From Pyrodictium sp. (lineage in GTDB: Archaea > Thermoproteota > Thermoprotei_A > Sulfolobales > Pyrodictiaceae): a stretch of 64,000 bases of DNA. Shown piece by piece: positions 8,211 to 16,272 of this stretch; the stretch's first letter is position 1, and every line of letters begins with the position of its first letter. The DNA is taken from contig JABXKE010000002.1 of assembly GCA_013540595.1 (NCBI GenBank), forward strand, positions 992,050 through 1,056,049, in the 5' to 3' direction. Position numbers and translations under genes: made by a program. The notes under the pieces are model-generated. The model searched no databases. It was not told the origin of the DNA and saw only the letters and a list, made by a program, of their open reading frames with translations.

Positions 8211-10403
8211 TTAGATTACTAGGCTCAGTATCATGCGTACAGCTAATGCTACCGCTGTGGCTATGCTAAACGTGTAAACCATTGAGGCAACTGTAAGTTT
8301 GAGGCTTCTGCTCTCTGAATATATCGCTGCTACAGTTGCTAGGCAAGGAATATAGAGGGTTACGGCAACAAGCACAGTAAATGCTTGTACTGGCGTTAAA
8401 CCATACGCTTTTAACGATGCTGCCACAGTTGTTGACACATTAGCCCTGGGCGCAACGACAGCTAATGCTTCAAGAAATGCTTCCTTAGCTATAAACCCAG
8501 CCATGAAGCCGTAAGCTATTCTCCATGATATACTTCTATTAACATCCACTAAGAATTCAACGTAGGGGCTCAATAGGCTGCCTAGCTTAGCAGCATAGCT
8601 ATCTGCAACGTTACCAGTCAAACCTATATATCCTTCAGGACCATAGTTTGTGAGAACCCAAAGCACGACACTAGCTATTAGAATTATTGTGCCTGCTCTA
8701 ACCAAGAACTCTTTTACTTTACTCCATGTGAGCCACCATATAACCCTGAAGCTAGGCTTCTTTAAGGGAGGAAGCTCCAGGAGGAGATCCTCCGGCTTAT
8801 ACCCCTTAACCAAGGTTAAGAGCTTCAGTGACACTAGAAAGGTTACTACAGCTATCATATAGACAGCAAATGATGCAAAAGCCCGGGTTGCACCTTTAAA
8901 ATAGGCGGTTGCAAGGGCGACTATGACAATGTACCGTGCTGTACACGGCACAAAAGCTATCGACTGTATTAGTGCTAGTCTCTCAACATTACTCTCCATT
9001 ATTCTCGTAGACACTGTTCCCGGCACATTGCATCCAAAACTAAGGATCATTGGAAATACGGCTTTGCCACTAACACCAAAAGCCTTGAATATCTTATCAA
9101 ACCCTGATGCTATTCTTGGCGCTAAGCCGGAGTCTTCGAATGCAGCAATAAGAGCCATGAATACGCCTACTAGTGGCAGAAAACTTACCACTAAGCCTAC
9201 ACCATAGCTGGAGGATAGCACTCCCTCACCTACAAGCCTTGACAAGACTGGGTGATCTATCATACTAGAAACAGTTTCTGCTATTTTATCCATTAATTTA
9301 GCTGTGATACTCACCAAGCTATATTCAGCAACAAGTTCAGCTTCACTACTATAACCCATGTACTCTAACACAATATCTAAGGGGGTTCCTAAGGCTATAG
9401 AGAAGGATACTACAAAGAGGGCAAGAAGCATTGCTAGGCTAGCCAGAGGACCAAGGAGAGGATGCAAGAACAGAGCATCTAGTCTCGAGATAGCCACATA
9501 GGCCTCCGATTCCTGGAATGACCCTTTTTTCATGCTTACACATTCGCTATACATCCTAGATATAAGGTTATACTTCTCAATAGTTAGGGCTAAAGCTACT
9601 TTATCACTAGTAGCCTTGCCTAGGAGAGTATTAATCTTAGAGGTAAGCTTTTGCCTGAGTTCACTCCCACAATAGTGCTCAACGAGATCCCAGACCCATT
9701 CAGCACCCGCAATGGCTTGGATAGCAATCCACTTAGCAACTCTTTCCTCAACCTTACACTCGGCTAGGACGCTGGTAATGCTATCGTGTAATCTACTATA
9801 ATCCTTGGGAATAACCACTCTAATTCGGGACTTAGCAGCAATCTCGCCCCTAAGGAGGCCTAATAGTGTTCTTTTAAGCTCGTCTATACCATCGCCATGC
9901 AGAGCGCTAACAGATACAACGGGTACCCCCAATATGCTTGAGAGTTTCTTAGTATTCACAATTATGCCTCTACGCTCTGCTTCATCTATTTTGGTCAGAA
10001 CAACAATGACTCTATCAAACAACTCTAGTAACTCTATTGGCAGTAGTAGTGTGCGTTCTAGGTTAGTAGAGTCTGCCAACACGATAATGGCGTCAGGCTT
10101 ACCGTATAGCAGGAAGTCGCGTGCTATAGCTTCTTCGGGCCCAGTACCATTTATGCTGTATGTACCCGGAAGGTCTACAAGACAAATCGTTGCCGAGTCA
10201 ACTCTTATCCTCCCATACTTTATGTCTACAGTCGCGCCAGGCCAGTTAGCTACAAGCTCAGCTGCTCTCGTAAGCACATTGTAGAGAGTTGTTTTTCCTA
10301 CATTGGGTGAACCAGCAACAGCTACCACGAAATCACATCCAAGCCTCTCCTTGACTGGCTTAGTATGCTGTACTGCTGAGCCGTGCTTGCGATGTATGAG
10401 CAT
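8211..10403 (-). CDS. feoB: Ferrous iron transport protein B
   Basis: Fe(II) importer in the cytoplasmic membrane, 730 residues. The N-terminal G domain shows G1 GSPNVGKTTL (from residue 32), G3 DLPGTYSING and G4 VLTKIDEAE, then a helical spacer domain. The membrane half has two gate repeats: FGCNVPGTVSTRI in the first, and YIPCLATVAAI as the counterpart in the second. No FeoA gene adjoins it. ATG start. A TATA-like TTATAAAAACTT (10435-10446) lies about 35 nt upstream, and an 8-bp inverted repeat lies 90-120 nt upstream. Confidence 0.93.
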   Translation of the reverse strand: MLIHRKHGSAVQHTKPVKERLGCDFVVAVAGSPNVGKTTLYNVLTRAAELVANWPGATVDIKYGRIRVDSATICLVDLPGTYSINGTGPEEAIARDFLLYGKPDAIIVLADSTNLERTLLLPIELLELFDRVIVVLTKIDEAERRGIIVNTKKLSSILGVPVVSVSALHGDGIDELKRTLLGLLRGEIAAKSRIRVVIPKDYSRLHDSITSVLAECKVEERVAKWIAIQAIAGAEWVWDLVEHYCGSELRQKLTSKINTLLGKATSDKVALALTIEKYNLISRMYSECVSMKKGSFQESEAYVAISRLDALFLHPLLGPLASLAMLLALFVVSFSIALGTPLDIVLEYMGYSSEAELVAEYSLVSITAKLMDKIAETVSSMIDHPVLSRLVGEGVLSSSYGVGLVVSFLPLVGVFMALIAAFEDSGLAPRIASGFDKIFKAFGVSGKAVFPMILSFGCNVPGTVSTRIMESNVERLALIQSIAFVPCTARYIVIVALATAYFKGATRAFASFAVYMIAVVTFLVSLKLLTLVKGYKPEDLLLELPPLKKPSFRVIWWLTWSKVKEFLVRAGTIILIASVVLWVLTNYGPEGYIGLTGNVADSYAAKLGSLLSPYVEFLVDVNRSISWRIAYGFMAGFIAKEAFLEALAVVAPRANVSTTVAASLKAYGLTPVQAFTVLVAVTLYIPCLATVAAIYSESRSLKLTVASMVYTFSIATAVALAVRMILSLVI

Positions 10404-10492
10404 TGTTGTTACACCATGCTTAACTAGTCAAGTTTTTATAATACCCTGCAATACCTCCACGCACTGTGTTGTCATTATGCTATTATAACTCA

Positions 10493-10523
10493 AGTTGAAA
10501 TAGTATGTGAATCATTTTCAACT
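10493..10523. promoter_or_regulatory. 8-bp inverted repeat upstream of feoB
   Basis: AGTTGAAA (10493-10500) and TTTCAACT (10516-10523) form a perfect inverted repeat with a 15-nt spacer. It sits between the divergent-side DNA of feoB and the end of the TGT-like gene. Iron-dependent regulation of feoB is common, but whether this is an operator or a transcript-end hairpin cannot be decided here. Confidence 0.3.
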
Positions 10524-10629
10524 AGAACCAGAACCTACTTCTAAATACTTTGCAAGGTTACCATAAAGAAGGAAATGCCAATAACATTATTACAGTTAAG
10601 ACAGAAAGTGGTTTATTAAAAGAGAATAG

Positions 10630-11772
10630 CTACATGAGTTGTGGCGAGCCGATACTATTCCCACTAGGTATAACTTGCTGTGGTGTCTTTTCAATGCTGA
10701 CTGTGACTCGGTACTCGTCTTCTTTAACCTTATCTTCTTCTGGCTTACCGTAGAGGAGTTCACTCAGTAGTTCTTCGATTTCTAGTGGATCAAGTTTCTT
10801 GAGGTTAATAGCTAGGTTGTAGAGGTTTGAGAACGCTTTACTAGCACCGTTATAGCCTAGATCTTTTTCTGCAACTTCTTTTAATATCCATGCATTGAAG
10901 AGTGCTCGTGCCTCAAAGCTTTTGACTAGTTCTTCTAGAGTTAAACCGAAGAGCTTCTCTGCCTTCTCTACGTATTCCATGAATAAGCCATTCTCATGTT
11001 CCTTAAATACTGCTGGGCCGAAACGTACTCTTCTACCACTAATATGCCTTTCGCCTAGCCCAGGTACAATGACTTTACCATACGCTGCCTTATGTCTCCA
11101 TGTCTGTGTATCACCTGTATCCACGCCAATAATTTTGAGTAAAGGTATCATGGCCGCTGAAGCTATGCCTAGTGCGTGGAGGCTTCCAGTCCACAGCTTT
11201 CTCACGAGGAGAAGGAATAGCAGCATTTTTGCGCGCGAACCTTTGCCTGAAAGTTGCATCACGTAAGGTATTAAGCCTCCAACAGCTGCAGTGTATGCAT
11301 GTGGCTCATATGCCTTAAGTTGTAGCCTAAGAGAAATCCCAACAGAGACGTGGAATACTGGTATGAGTCTACCTTCCTCAGCAATATCCTTGAGCATACT
11401 CTTTAATTCTATGAAGTTAGATATAGAACGCGCTATTTTCTGTGCCCTAGTCTCTTCAGAATCTCTAGGGTGTGGAGGGAAATCAAGGCTTATGTAGTAA
11501 TCGGCGTCTATTTCACGGTAGAGTTTTCCTATCTGGTAAGCAGTTATATTCACGTTGTCTTTTAGTGCTTGATAACCTCCACTATCAATCCACAACTCAA
11601 CATCATCGTCTATTCCTAGGAACTGTCGGAGCCTGCGGCCACGCAGCTCATATCTATTCTTGAGTTGTAGGAGTTCATACCCATTAACCATTACGCCATG
11701 AAACGGTATTACGGACCATGGCCTTGGTACAGCGTTAATGGGCGTTCCGAGGATAAGCTTGAATGCACCCAC
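10630..11772 (-). CDS. tRNA-guanine transglycosylase-like (TIM-barrel) protein without zinc site
   Basis: 380 residues with TGT-family landmarks in order: WIDSGGYQAL (DSGGYQ at 63-68, cf. DSGGFQ), YISLDFPPHP (Asp97), AAVGGLIPY (165-170), LHALGIAS (199-205) and GVDTGDTQTW (216-225), where the nucleophilic Asp is expected. The protein has no cysteine at all, so the C-x-C-x2-C...H zinc site of queuine and archaeosine TGTs is absent. Base-exchange chemistry on a nucleic acid is inferred; canonical archaeosine TGT is unlikely. Zinc-less TGT paralogues occur in DNA-modification systems (DpdA). A perfect 15-bp palindrome lies 19 nt upstream of the GTG start. Confidence 0.6.
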   Translation of the reverse strand: MGAFKLILGTPINAVPRPWSVIPFHGVMVNGYELLQLKNRYELRGRRLRQFLGIDDDVELWIDSGGYQALKDNVNITAYQIGKLYREIDADYYISLDFPPHPRDSEETRAQKIARSISNFIELKSMLKDIAEEGRLIPVFHVSVGISLRLQLKAYEPHAYTAAVGGLIPYVMQLSGKGSRAKMLLFLLLVRKLWTGSLHALGIASAAMIPLLKIIGVDTGDTQTWRHKAAYGKVIVPGLGERHISGRRVRFGPAVFKEHENGLFMEYVEKAEKLFGLTLEELVKSFEARALFNAWILKEVAEKDLGYNGASKAFSNLYNLAINLKKLDPLEIEELLSELLYGKPEEDKVKEDEYRVTVSIEKTPQQVIPSGNSIGSPQLM

Positions 11773-11790
11773 TCAGAAGACACCAGGTAA

Positions 11791-11805
11791 TATGGTAATA
11801 CCATA
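11791..11805. promoter_or_regulatory. Perfect 15-bp palindrome upstream of the TGT-like gene
   Basis: TATGGTA-A-TACCATA, located 19 nt upstream of the minus-strand GTG. Its 12-mer GGTAATACCATA recurs exactly at 50396-50407 upstream of the NurA-like gene, and an 11-mer of it at 813-823 upstream of the RNR. A regulator site is inferred. Confidence 0.4.
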
Positions 11806-11935
11806 CTGCTGCTATGATGATAAAAGACTTATTATGTAACCGGAGGATCACTATGATTTACACACGTTAAAATTAACCATTCTCTAACAGAGAATAAGGA
11901 AACCTTTAGAAGCAAGCAACGAAACAGCCTATACG

Positions 11936-12004
11936 TGGTGTGAGGAGGCTCGAAAGGTCTGAGCAAGCTTCCGCTTGCAGTGAAGAACCGCGCAGCACCG
12001 ACCA
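11936..12004 (+). ncRNA. C/D box sRNA candidate
   Basis: Boxes follow archaeal geometry: C GTGAGGA (11940-11946), 12-nt guide GGCTCGAAAGGT, D' CTGA (11959-11962), a 17-nt spacer that can fold as GCAAGC-TTCC-GCTTGC, C' GTGAAGA (11980-11986), 11-nt guide ACCGCGCAGCA, and D CCGA (11998-12001). The ends GGT/ACC give a short terminal stem. It lies in a gene-free 359-nt stretch. Box C is imperfect and I did not recognise an rRNA target. Confidence 0.45.
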
Positions 12005-12033
12005 AAACAGTTATACATTGTCTCTAATAGTAA

Positions 12034-12095
12034 TGTGATGATGATGTTACGCACTACAAAGGATTATAGCCATGCAGAAGCCCACCACGCTGAAC
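12034..12095 (+). ncRNA. C/D box sRNA candidate, guide complementary to 23S rRNA
   Basis: A perfect box C (GTGATGA at 12035-12041, overlapping ATGATGA at 12038-12044) is followed by TGTTACGCACT (12045-12055). That guide is the exact complement of AGUGCGUAACA, a conserved segment of archaeal 23S rRNA as I recall it. C' ATGCAGA (12072-12078), an 11-nt guide AGCCCACCACG and box D CTGA (12090-12093) follow. D' is degenerate. A 2'-O-methylation guide is inferred; this is the second sRNA candidate in the same gap. Confidence 0.55.
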
Positions 12096-12131
12096 CCCTA
12101 GCAAACACTTATGTCCTTTACTGAGGCTAAG

Positions 12132-12491
12132 CTACGCAAGCTCCATCTCATAGCTATATACCTGTTCTCTACAGTCAATCCGCACACTAACTCTCTTATT
12201 GTCACCAAAAACTATTGACCCCAATTTGCAACCCTTAAGCGAGACAATGGCTACTCGACGCTTACTATAGGCTGTAACCTCACTCATTACGGCTTCCCCT
12301 ATGCTGCTACAAAGAGCATAAAAGTCAAGCATTATGTCACGTAGTATTTTCCCTACTTCTTTCTCTAGGCCAAAAGTGTAGTAACATATGACCTCCATGA
12401 AGATACGTCCTAGGCTAGGGCGACCACACAGTTTCTCGAGAAACTCTTTCTTAACTCTAACACGACACTCCTCTACAACTCTGTCAGTCAT
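12132..12491 (-). CDS. Hypothetical protein, about 119 aa
   Basis: Not recognised. Small mixed alpha/beta protein: a helical N-terminal half with Cys residues (EECRV, KLCGRP, EVICYY, LDFYALCSS) and a beta-rich C-terminal half (RRVAIVSLKGCKLGSIVFG). ATG at 12491 has GGTGA 5 nt upstream and is preferred over the ATG at 12503. It follows the radical SAM gene by about 17 nt in the same direction, so the pair is probably one operon and the protein a possible accessory factor. Confidence 0.55.
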   Translation of the reverse strand: MTDRVVEECRVRVKKEFLEKLCGRPSLGRIFMEVICYYTFGLEKEVGKILRDIMLDFYALCSSIGEAVMSEVTAYSKRRVAIVSLKGCKLGSIVFGDNKRVSVRIDCREQVYSYEMELA

Positions 12492-12508
12492 GGACTTCAC
12501 CATATGCG

Positions 12509-13330
12509 CTACGGTTTATAGACATACTTTGGGTCTGGCCTTATGCCATACCTCTCGAGAGCCCTCAGTCTCCTGGCTGAAGACGAGTAGAGTACTAGAG
12601 CTTCAACTTCAACTTCACCAATAACAGTGTAGCTTGTCCTCCTCGCTATCTCTTCTAGGAGGCTCTCCCAACACTCCCTACTCCCGAACGCTGCAAATAT
12701 AGAGAAATGAAAACTTATATTATGCGAGTACAATTCCTCAATAGCCCGTATGGGCAGCCAGAAAGACTCCTCCTTAGCACCAGTAAGCACCTTAAACCAC
12801 TCTGGACTACAAGCTTTCAGAGATACGCGGACGTGTATCCCTCTAAACCCGCCTATTTCAGCTACACGGTCCGGATAGGCTCCTAACAAGATTCCATTCG
12901 TCTCAAGAATAAACAGCTTCCCGTAAGATTGACTCTCTAAAAACTCAAGCAAACGTATAAGGTGCTGCCAGCCTATTGTGGGCTCGCCAGCTGATAACCT
13001 TACGATACGGTATCCCCGTGCTTGTGCAATACTAATGAGCTTCCTAGCGGCTTCTTCAGCCTCAACAAAGAAGCCTACACTCAGATCATCCCTCGCACGA
13101 CCCGTCCAGCAGAACGCGCAACGCAGATTGCAACCTACTACATCACCAACAGCACTACCACCGTAGAATCTGCTCCCACGAAACCTAAAGTACTTTCTCT
13201 TGCTACCGTCCTGCACTATTCTTTCTATACGTTCACCTAGCTCGATGGGATCATACCCTCTTATCTGCCTAGCAACACTCTTGACCCGCTCATCCGAGCA
13301 TACATCCCCTCCTCTCGCAGCCCACACCAC
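12509..13330 (-). CDS. Radical SAM enzyme
   Basis: 273 residues. The [4Fe-4S]/SAM motif is VGCNLRCAFCW (CxxxCxxC, near residue 67), followed by RLSAGEPTIGW (the GGE-like SAM-binding segment) and FILETNGILLG, all typical of the radical SAM barrel. The substrate cannot be deduced. It lacks the CX14CX2C motif of QueE, so a preQ0 role is not supported by motif. The GTG start at 13330 is uncertain because a strong GGAGGGG lies downstream without a good in-frame start. The leader upstream contains a long inverted repeat (13366-13471). Confidence 0.8.
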   Translation of the reverse strand: MVWAARGGDVCSDERVKSVARQIRGYDPIELGERIERIVQDGSKRKYFRFRGSRFYGGSAVGDVVGCNLRCAFCWTGRARDDLSVGFFVEAEEAARKLISIAQARGYRIVRLSAGEPTIGWQHLIRLLEFLESQSYGKLFILETNGILLGAYPDRVAEIGGFRGIHVRVSLKACSPEWFKVLTGAKEESFWLPIRAIEELYSHNISFHFSIFAAFGSRECWESLLEEIARRTSYTVIGEVEVEALVLYSSSARRLRALERYGIRPDPKYVYKP

Positions 13331-13365
13331 AGCTTATATCCCTATGACTATAACTACATACACAT

Positions 13366-13471
13366 GCGAGGGGCCGTATGAGCGAGAGAACCCCGTCGGA
13401 TCCTAATGGCACACAACCACTAAAACTTAGATCTGGTGTGAAGAAGTCCTATCCTTGCCGAGGCCCCTCGC
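13366..13471. ncRNA. Structured element closed by a perfect 10-bp stem
   Basis: GCGAGGGGCC (13366-13375) pairs perfectly with GGCCCCTCGC (13462-13471), enclosing 86 nt. Inside, on the + strand, lie GTGAAGA (13437-13443), AGTCCTATCCTTG and CCGA, resembling a C'-guide-D half of a C/D sRNA. Eight bases of the guide complement (AGGATAGG) resemble a conserved 23S segment. No convincing box C is present. It fills the gap between the DUF89 stop and the radical SAM start, so a leader RNA on the minus strand is equally possible. Confidence 0.4.
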
Positions 13472-14376
13472 TATTCTGCTTCTTGTCCACTAGCAAAGAC
13501 TACATTTACTGTGCCTATATTCACTTTGAATGCTGAAGCTAACACATTACAATAAGCTGTAAACAGCATAAGCATTGGAGTTTCAACATTGTTATTCATA
13601 AAGTGTAGCACGTGGATGCCACGCTTTACAATTACTAGCTGTGCATTCTGTAGCGACTGATACACACTGGGTGCCTCTCCTCTTATAATTGATGCAGCAT
13701 CACTATGGACAACTTCTACATAGTCAAACTCGTCTACATAGCCTTGCTCTTCCAGGTCTGCAAGAGTGACATGATCCTCGAAACGCTCACTATTAACCAC
13801 TGCTACTACTCTGACACCTAGGGTGTCCCTAAGCTTCCTAGCTAACATTATGTCGTAAGGCAGCTCAGCTATTCCCCCGAGCACATAGTACACGGTTCCT
13901 TCTCCGCCCATTTCACGCAGAAAGTCTATCGCCTTATCTGAGTCATCGATCCCCATCTTGGCATTTATGACATCCATCTCTGAAGGTGGTTCGAGTATCA
14001 CGAGTGTAGGATGGAATACCCTTAATGCCGAGGCGAGTGCAGCTGCTTTAAGCAAGAACTTCAGCGCCTCGCCATCCTCAAGCTTTTCAATATACTCACT
14101 AATCCGCTCGGCACGGCTCAGTGCAAGAGGCAGATATACCTTCTTGGCCTCCTCGTAAATATCCTTGACGCGTGGAGCAAGCTGCTTGATACGCCTATAG
14201 GAAACAGTTAGAAGCTCAGCTACCTCAATGTCAGGGCCACTGTAGAGGTTGACAGCATCAACGAGTTCTCTTAGGATTGAGAGGCGCTCACGGTTATGTG
14301 TATCATCTATTAGTGCCTCTAGCTCTACAGCCCTCCTAAGGATTGCACATGCAATGCATGATGGACGTACCTTCAA
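13471..14376 (-). CDS. DUF89 / ARMT1-like family protein
   Basis: 301 residues. It opens with MKVRPSCIACAILRRA, the CxxC N-terminus of archaeal DUF89 proteins, followed by a helical domain and an alpha/beta domain. Characterised relatives are metal-dependent damage-control phosphatases acting on sugar or pantetheine phosphates. The usual metal-binding Asp-Asn (DN-x-GE) is replaced: the equivalent strand reads YVLGGIAELPYD. The second motif (VVNSERFEDHVTLADLEEQG) keeps its overall pattern but not NDAT. The fold is likely; catalysis by the usual metal centre is doubtful. Confidence 0.7.
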   Translation of the reverse strand: MKVRPSCIACAILRRAVELEALIDDTHNRERLSILRELVDAVNLYSGPDIEVAELLTVSYRRIKQLAPRVKDIYEEAKKVYLPLALSRAERISEYIEKLEDGEALKFLLKAAALASALRVFHPTLVILEPPSEMDVINAKMGIDDSDKAIDFLREMGGEGTVYYVLGGIAELPYDIMLARKLRDTLGVRVVAVVNSERFEDHVTLADLEEQGYVDEFDYVEVVHSDAASIIRGEAPSVYQSLQNAQLVIVKRGIHVLHFMNNNVETPMLMLFTAYCNVLASAFKVNIGTVNVVFASGQEAE

Positions 14377-14506
14377 GCGTCACACCTAGATAATGCCGAG
14401 CTGCCAGGCAGCGTGATGAGGTGTAGAGTGCTCATATTACTGGGTACGGGTGGAGAGCTAAAAATTGTGAGGCAAGAGGCTGAACCAGTCTTCTTCTAGG
14501 TCACCT

Positions 14507-15064
14507 CTAACGCGGGTCTGTACAAGAACTACTTTTACTCTCTTTATACCTCTTAATAGCCTCTTCTATCTTTTTCTTAGCCTCTTCAGCGCCACGCCAT
14601 TCACGAACCTTAACCCATTTCCCTGGCTCGAGCTCCTTGTAGTGCTCGAAGAAGTGTTTGATCTTTTCCCGGAGGGCTTCGGGCAGGTCGTCTACATCTC
14701 GTATGTTCTTGAACTGTGGGTCAAGTTTGTCCTTGGGCACAGCAATGACTTTACTGTCTGGCCCCTCCTCATCCTCCATAACAAGAAGGCCTATGGGCCG
14801 TACCTCTATTACTGTGCCTGGTAGTACGGGCTGTGAAGAGATTACAAGGACATCAACAGGATCTCCGTCTTCTTCTAGTGTTCCAGGAACAAATCCATAA
14901 TTGAATGGATAAACCATTGCTGTGTACAAGAACCTATCCACTCTAATAACACCAGCTTCTTCATCGTATTCATACTTTACACTACTATTCATCGGTATTT
15001 CTATTAGTACATTAACTATCTCAGGAGCCTTCTCTCCAGGCCCAACTTTTTCATGTATACTCAT
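14507..15064 (-). CDS. ppa: Inorganic pyrophosphatase (family I)
   Basis: Hydrolyses PPi and so pulls nucleic-acid and aminoacyl-tRNA synthesis forward. 185 residues: [40 protein letters not shown] (the D-G-D-P-x-D metal site), [28 protein letters not shown]. All catalytic acidic residues are visible. ATG start with GGTGT upstream. A CTTATGTAAA TATA-like box lies about 40 nt upstream in the spacer shared with the divergent folE. Confidence 0.95.
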   Translation of the reverse strand: MSIHEKVGPGEKAPEIVNVLIEIPMNSSVKYEYDEEAGVIRVDRFLYTAMVYPFNYGFVPGTLEEDGDPVDVLVISSQPVLPGTVIEVRPIGLLVMEDEEGPDSKVIAVPKDKLDPQFKNIRDVDDLPEALREKIKHFFEHYKELEPGKWVKVREWRGAEEAKKKIEEAIKRYKESKSSSCTDPR

Positions 15065-15260
15065 AACAGGACACCATCTAAACCAGCGCTTTACATAAGC
15101 CGTTTCTACACTCTACCTTCTATAGGCTCTGTATATAGTAGTAACGCCCCGCAGATATGCTTTGTAGCTAACAGAATAACTTCTTTTAAGCTACATTTAA
15201 TAGTTTGCAATCCCAACTGGCAGAAGGAATAGGGATGAGACTAGGGTTGTGGTGGCCCAT

Positions 15261-15830
15261 ATGCCTATTGATAAGGGGAAGATAGAGAAGGCTGTTCGGA
15301 TGATTCTTGAGGCTATAGGTGAGGACCCGAGCCGGGAGGGGCTTAGGGATACTCCTAGGCGTGTAGCTGACATGTTTGAGGAGATCCTGGAGGGGTATAA
15401 CGCTGAGGACGACTATACCTGGTTTACTGAGACTAGCGACCTAGTAGTAGTTTCTGGGATAAGGTTCTACAGTATGTGTGAACACCACATCCTCCCATTC
15501 TTCGGTGTAGCCCACGTAGCCTATCTCCCCCGCGGCCGTGTGGTTGGGCTGAGTAAGATTGTGCGTGTGGTACACAAGTATGCTAGGAGGCTACAGATAC
15601 AGGAGAGGATGACGCAGCAGATAGCAGAAGAAATAGCCAAGATTACAGGGTCGCCAGACGTGATGGTTGTAACAGAGGCCTACCACATGTGCATGATAAT
15701 GAGGGGTGTCAAGACGCCAGCACCAACAGTCGTGGCAGCTATACGCGGCAAGTTTAGGGACAACCCAGACCTGAAGAATGAGGTCTACAGGACCATAGAG
15801 CCACATAGGCTTAAGCCTTTCCCGCTATGA
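15261..15830 (+). CDS. folE: GTP cyclohydrolase I (FolE type)
   Basis: Converts GTP to 7,8-dihydroneopterin triphosphate, the first step to pterins and, via QueD, to 7-deazaguanines. [22 protein letters not shown] holds the Cys and His zinc ligands; [28 protein letters not shown] and [15 protein letters not shown] (second zinc Cys) complete the site. This is the bacterial/eukaryotic-type enzyme rather than MptA/FolE2. ATG 15261 with GGTGG 5 nt upstream is preferred to a GTG 12 nt earlier. The 3' end overlaps the convergent SPOUT gene by 20 nt. A CTTTTAAGC promoter element lies near 15182. Confidence 0.93.
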   Translation: MPIDKGKIEKAVRMILEAIGEDPSREGLRDTPRRVADMFEEILEGYNAEDDYTWFTETSDLVVVSGIRFYSMCEHHILPFFGVAHVAYLPRGRVVGLSKIVRVVHKYARRLQIQERMTQQIAEEIAKITGSPDVMVVTEAYHMCMIMRGVKTPAPTVVAAIRGKFRDNPDLKNEVYRTIEPHRLKPFPL

Positions 15831-16272
15831 GTCTTCTATGGATCTCATATAGGGCCATTACAAGGCTTGAAACAACATTATAGCTTGAGCCTGATACTGC
15901 AACTGGTATTTTCACATACACCTTCTTGCCCGGAAGCCTCTCAGCGACATCAAGTGGTATACCGTAGTCCTCTGCGCCCAAAACCACGACGACCTGCTTG
16001 TCCTTGCTTACTTCCAGCTCGTTTAGGAGTCTCCTTCCATAAGTCTCTAACACGATGTAGAGAGCATCACGAGGGAGTCCTCTAAGTGCGTCTTCAAACC
16101 TGCTGAACACTTTGACTCCTAGGTCGTGCACCATGCTCAAGCCCTTTACTACACTGCTATCGCTTGGACGCTGTATGATGTAAAGCTGAGCATTAAGGTA
16201 TTTTGCTATTGTACCTATGTCAGTAACATTCTGGGGGTTCTTTGGATGGTAGAAGAGGACTCCAAGCTCCAA
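15811..16272 (-). CDS. SPOUT (SpoU/TrmH-like) RNA methyltransferase
   Basis: 153 residues forming a minimal trefoil-knot methyltransferase. [23 protein letters not shown] is motif 1, [20 protein letters not shown] motif 2 and [25 protein letters not shown] motif 3 (IPxxGSSxNVxxAxxIxLYE pattern), where SAM binds. Likely a ribose 2'-O-methylation of tRNA or rRNA; the substrate base is unknown. Its TTG start (16272) lies inside the first codons of the divergent gene starting at 16246, an unusual 5'-5' overlap. Confidence 0.75.
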   Translation of the reverse strand: MELGVLFYHPKNPQNVTDIGTIAKYLNAQLYIIQRPSDSSVVKGLSMVHDLGVKVFSRFEDALRGLPRDALYIVLETYGRRLLNELEVSKDKQVVVVLGAEDYGIPLDVAERLPGKKVYVKIPVAVSGSSYNVVSSLVMALYEIHRRLIAGKA

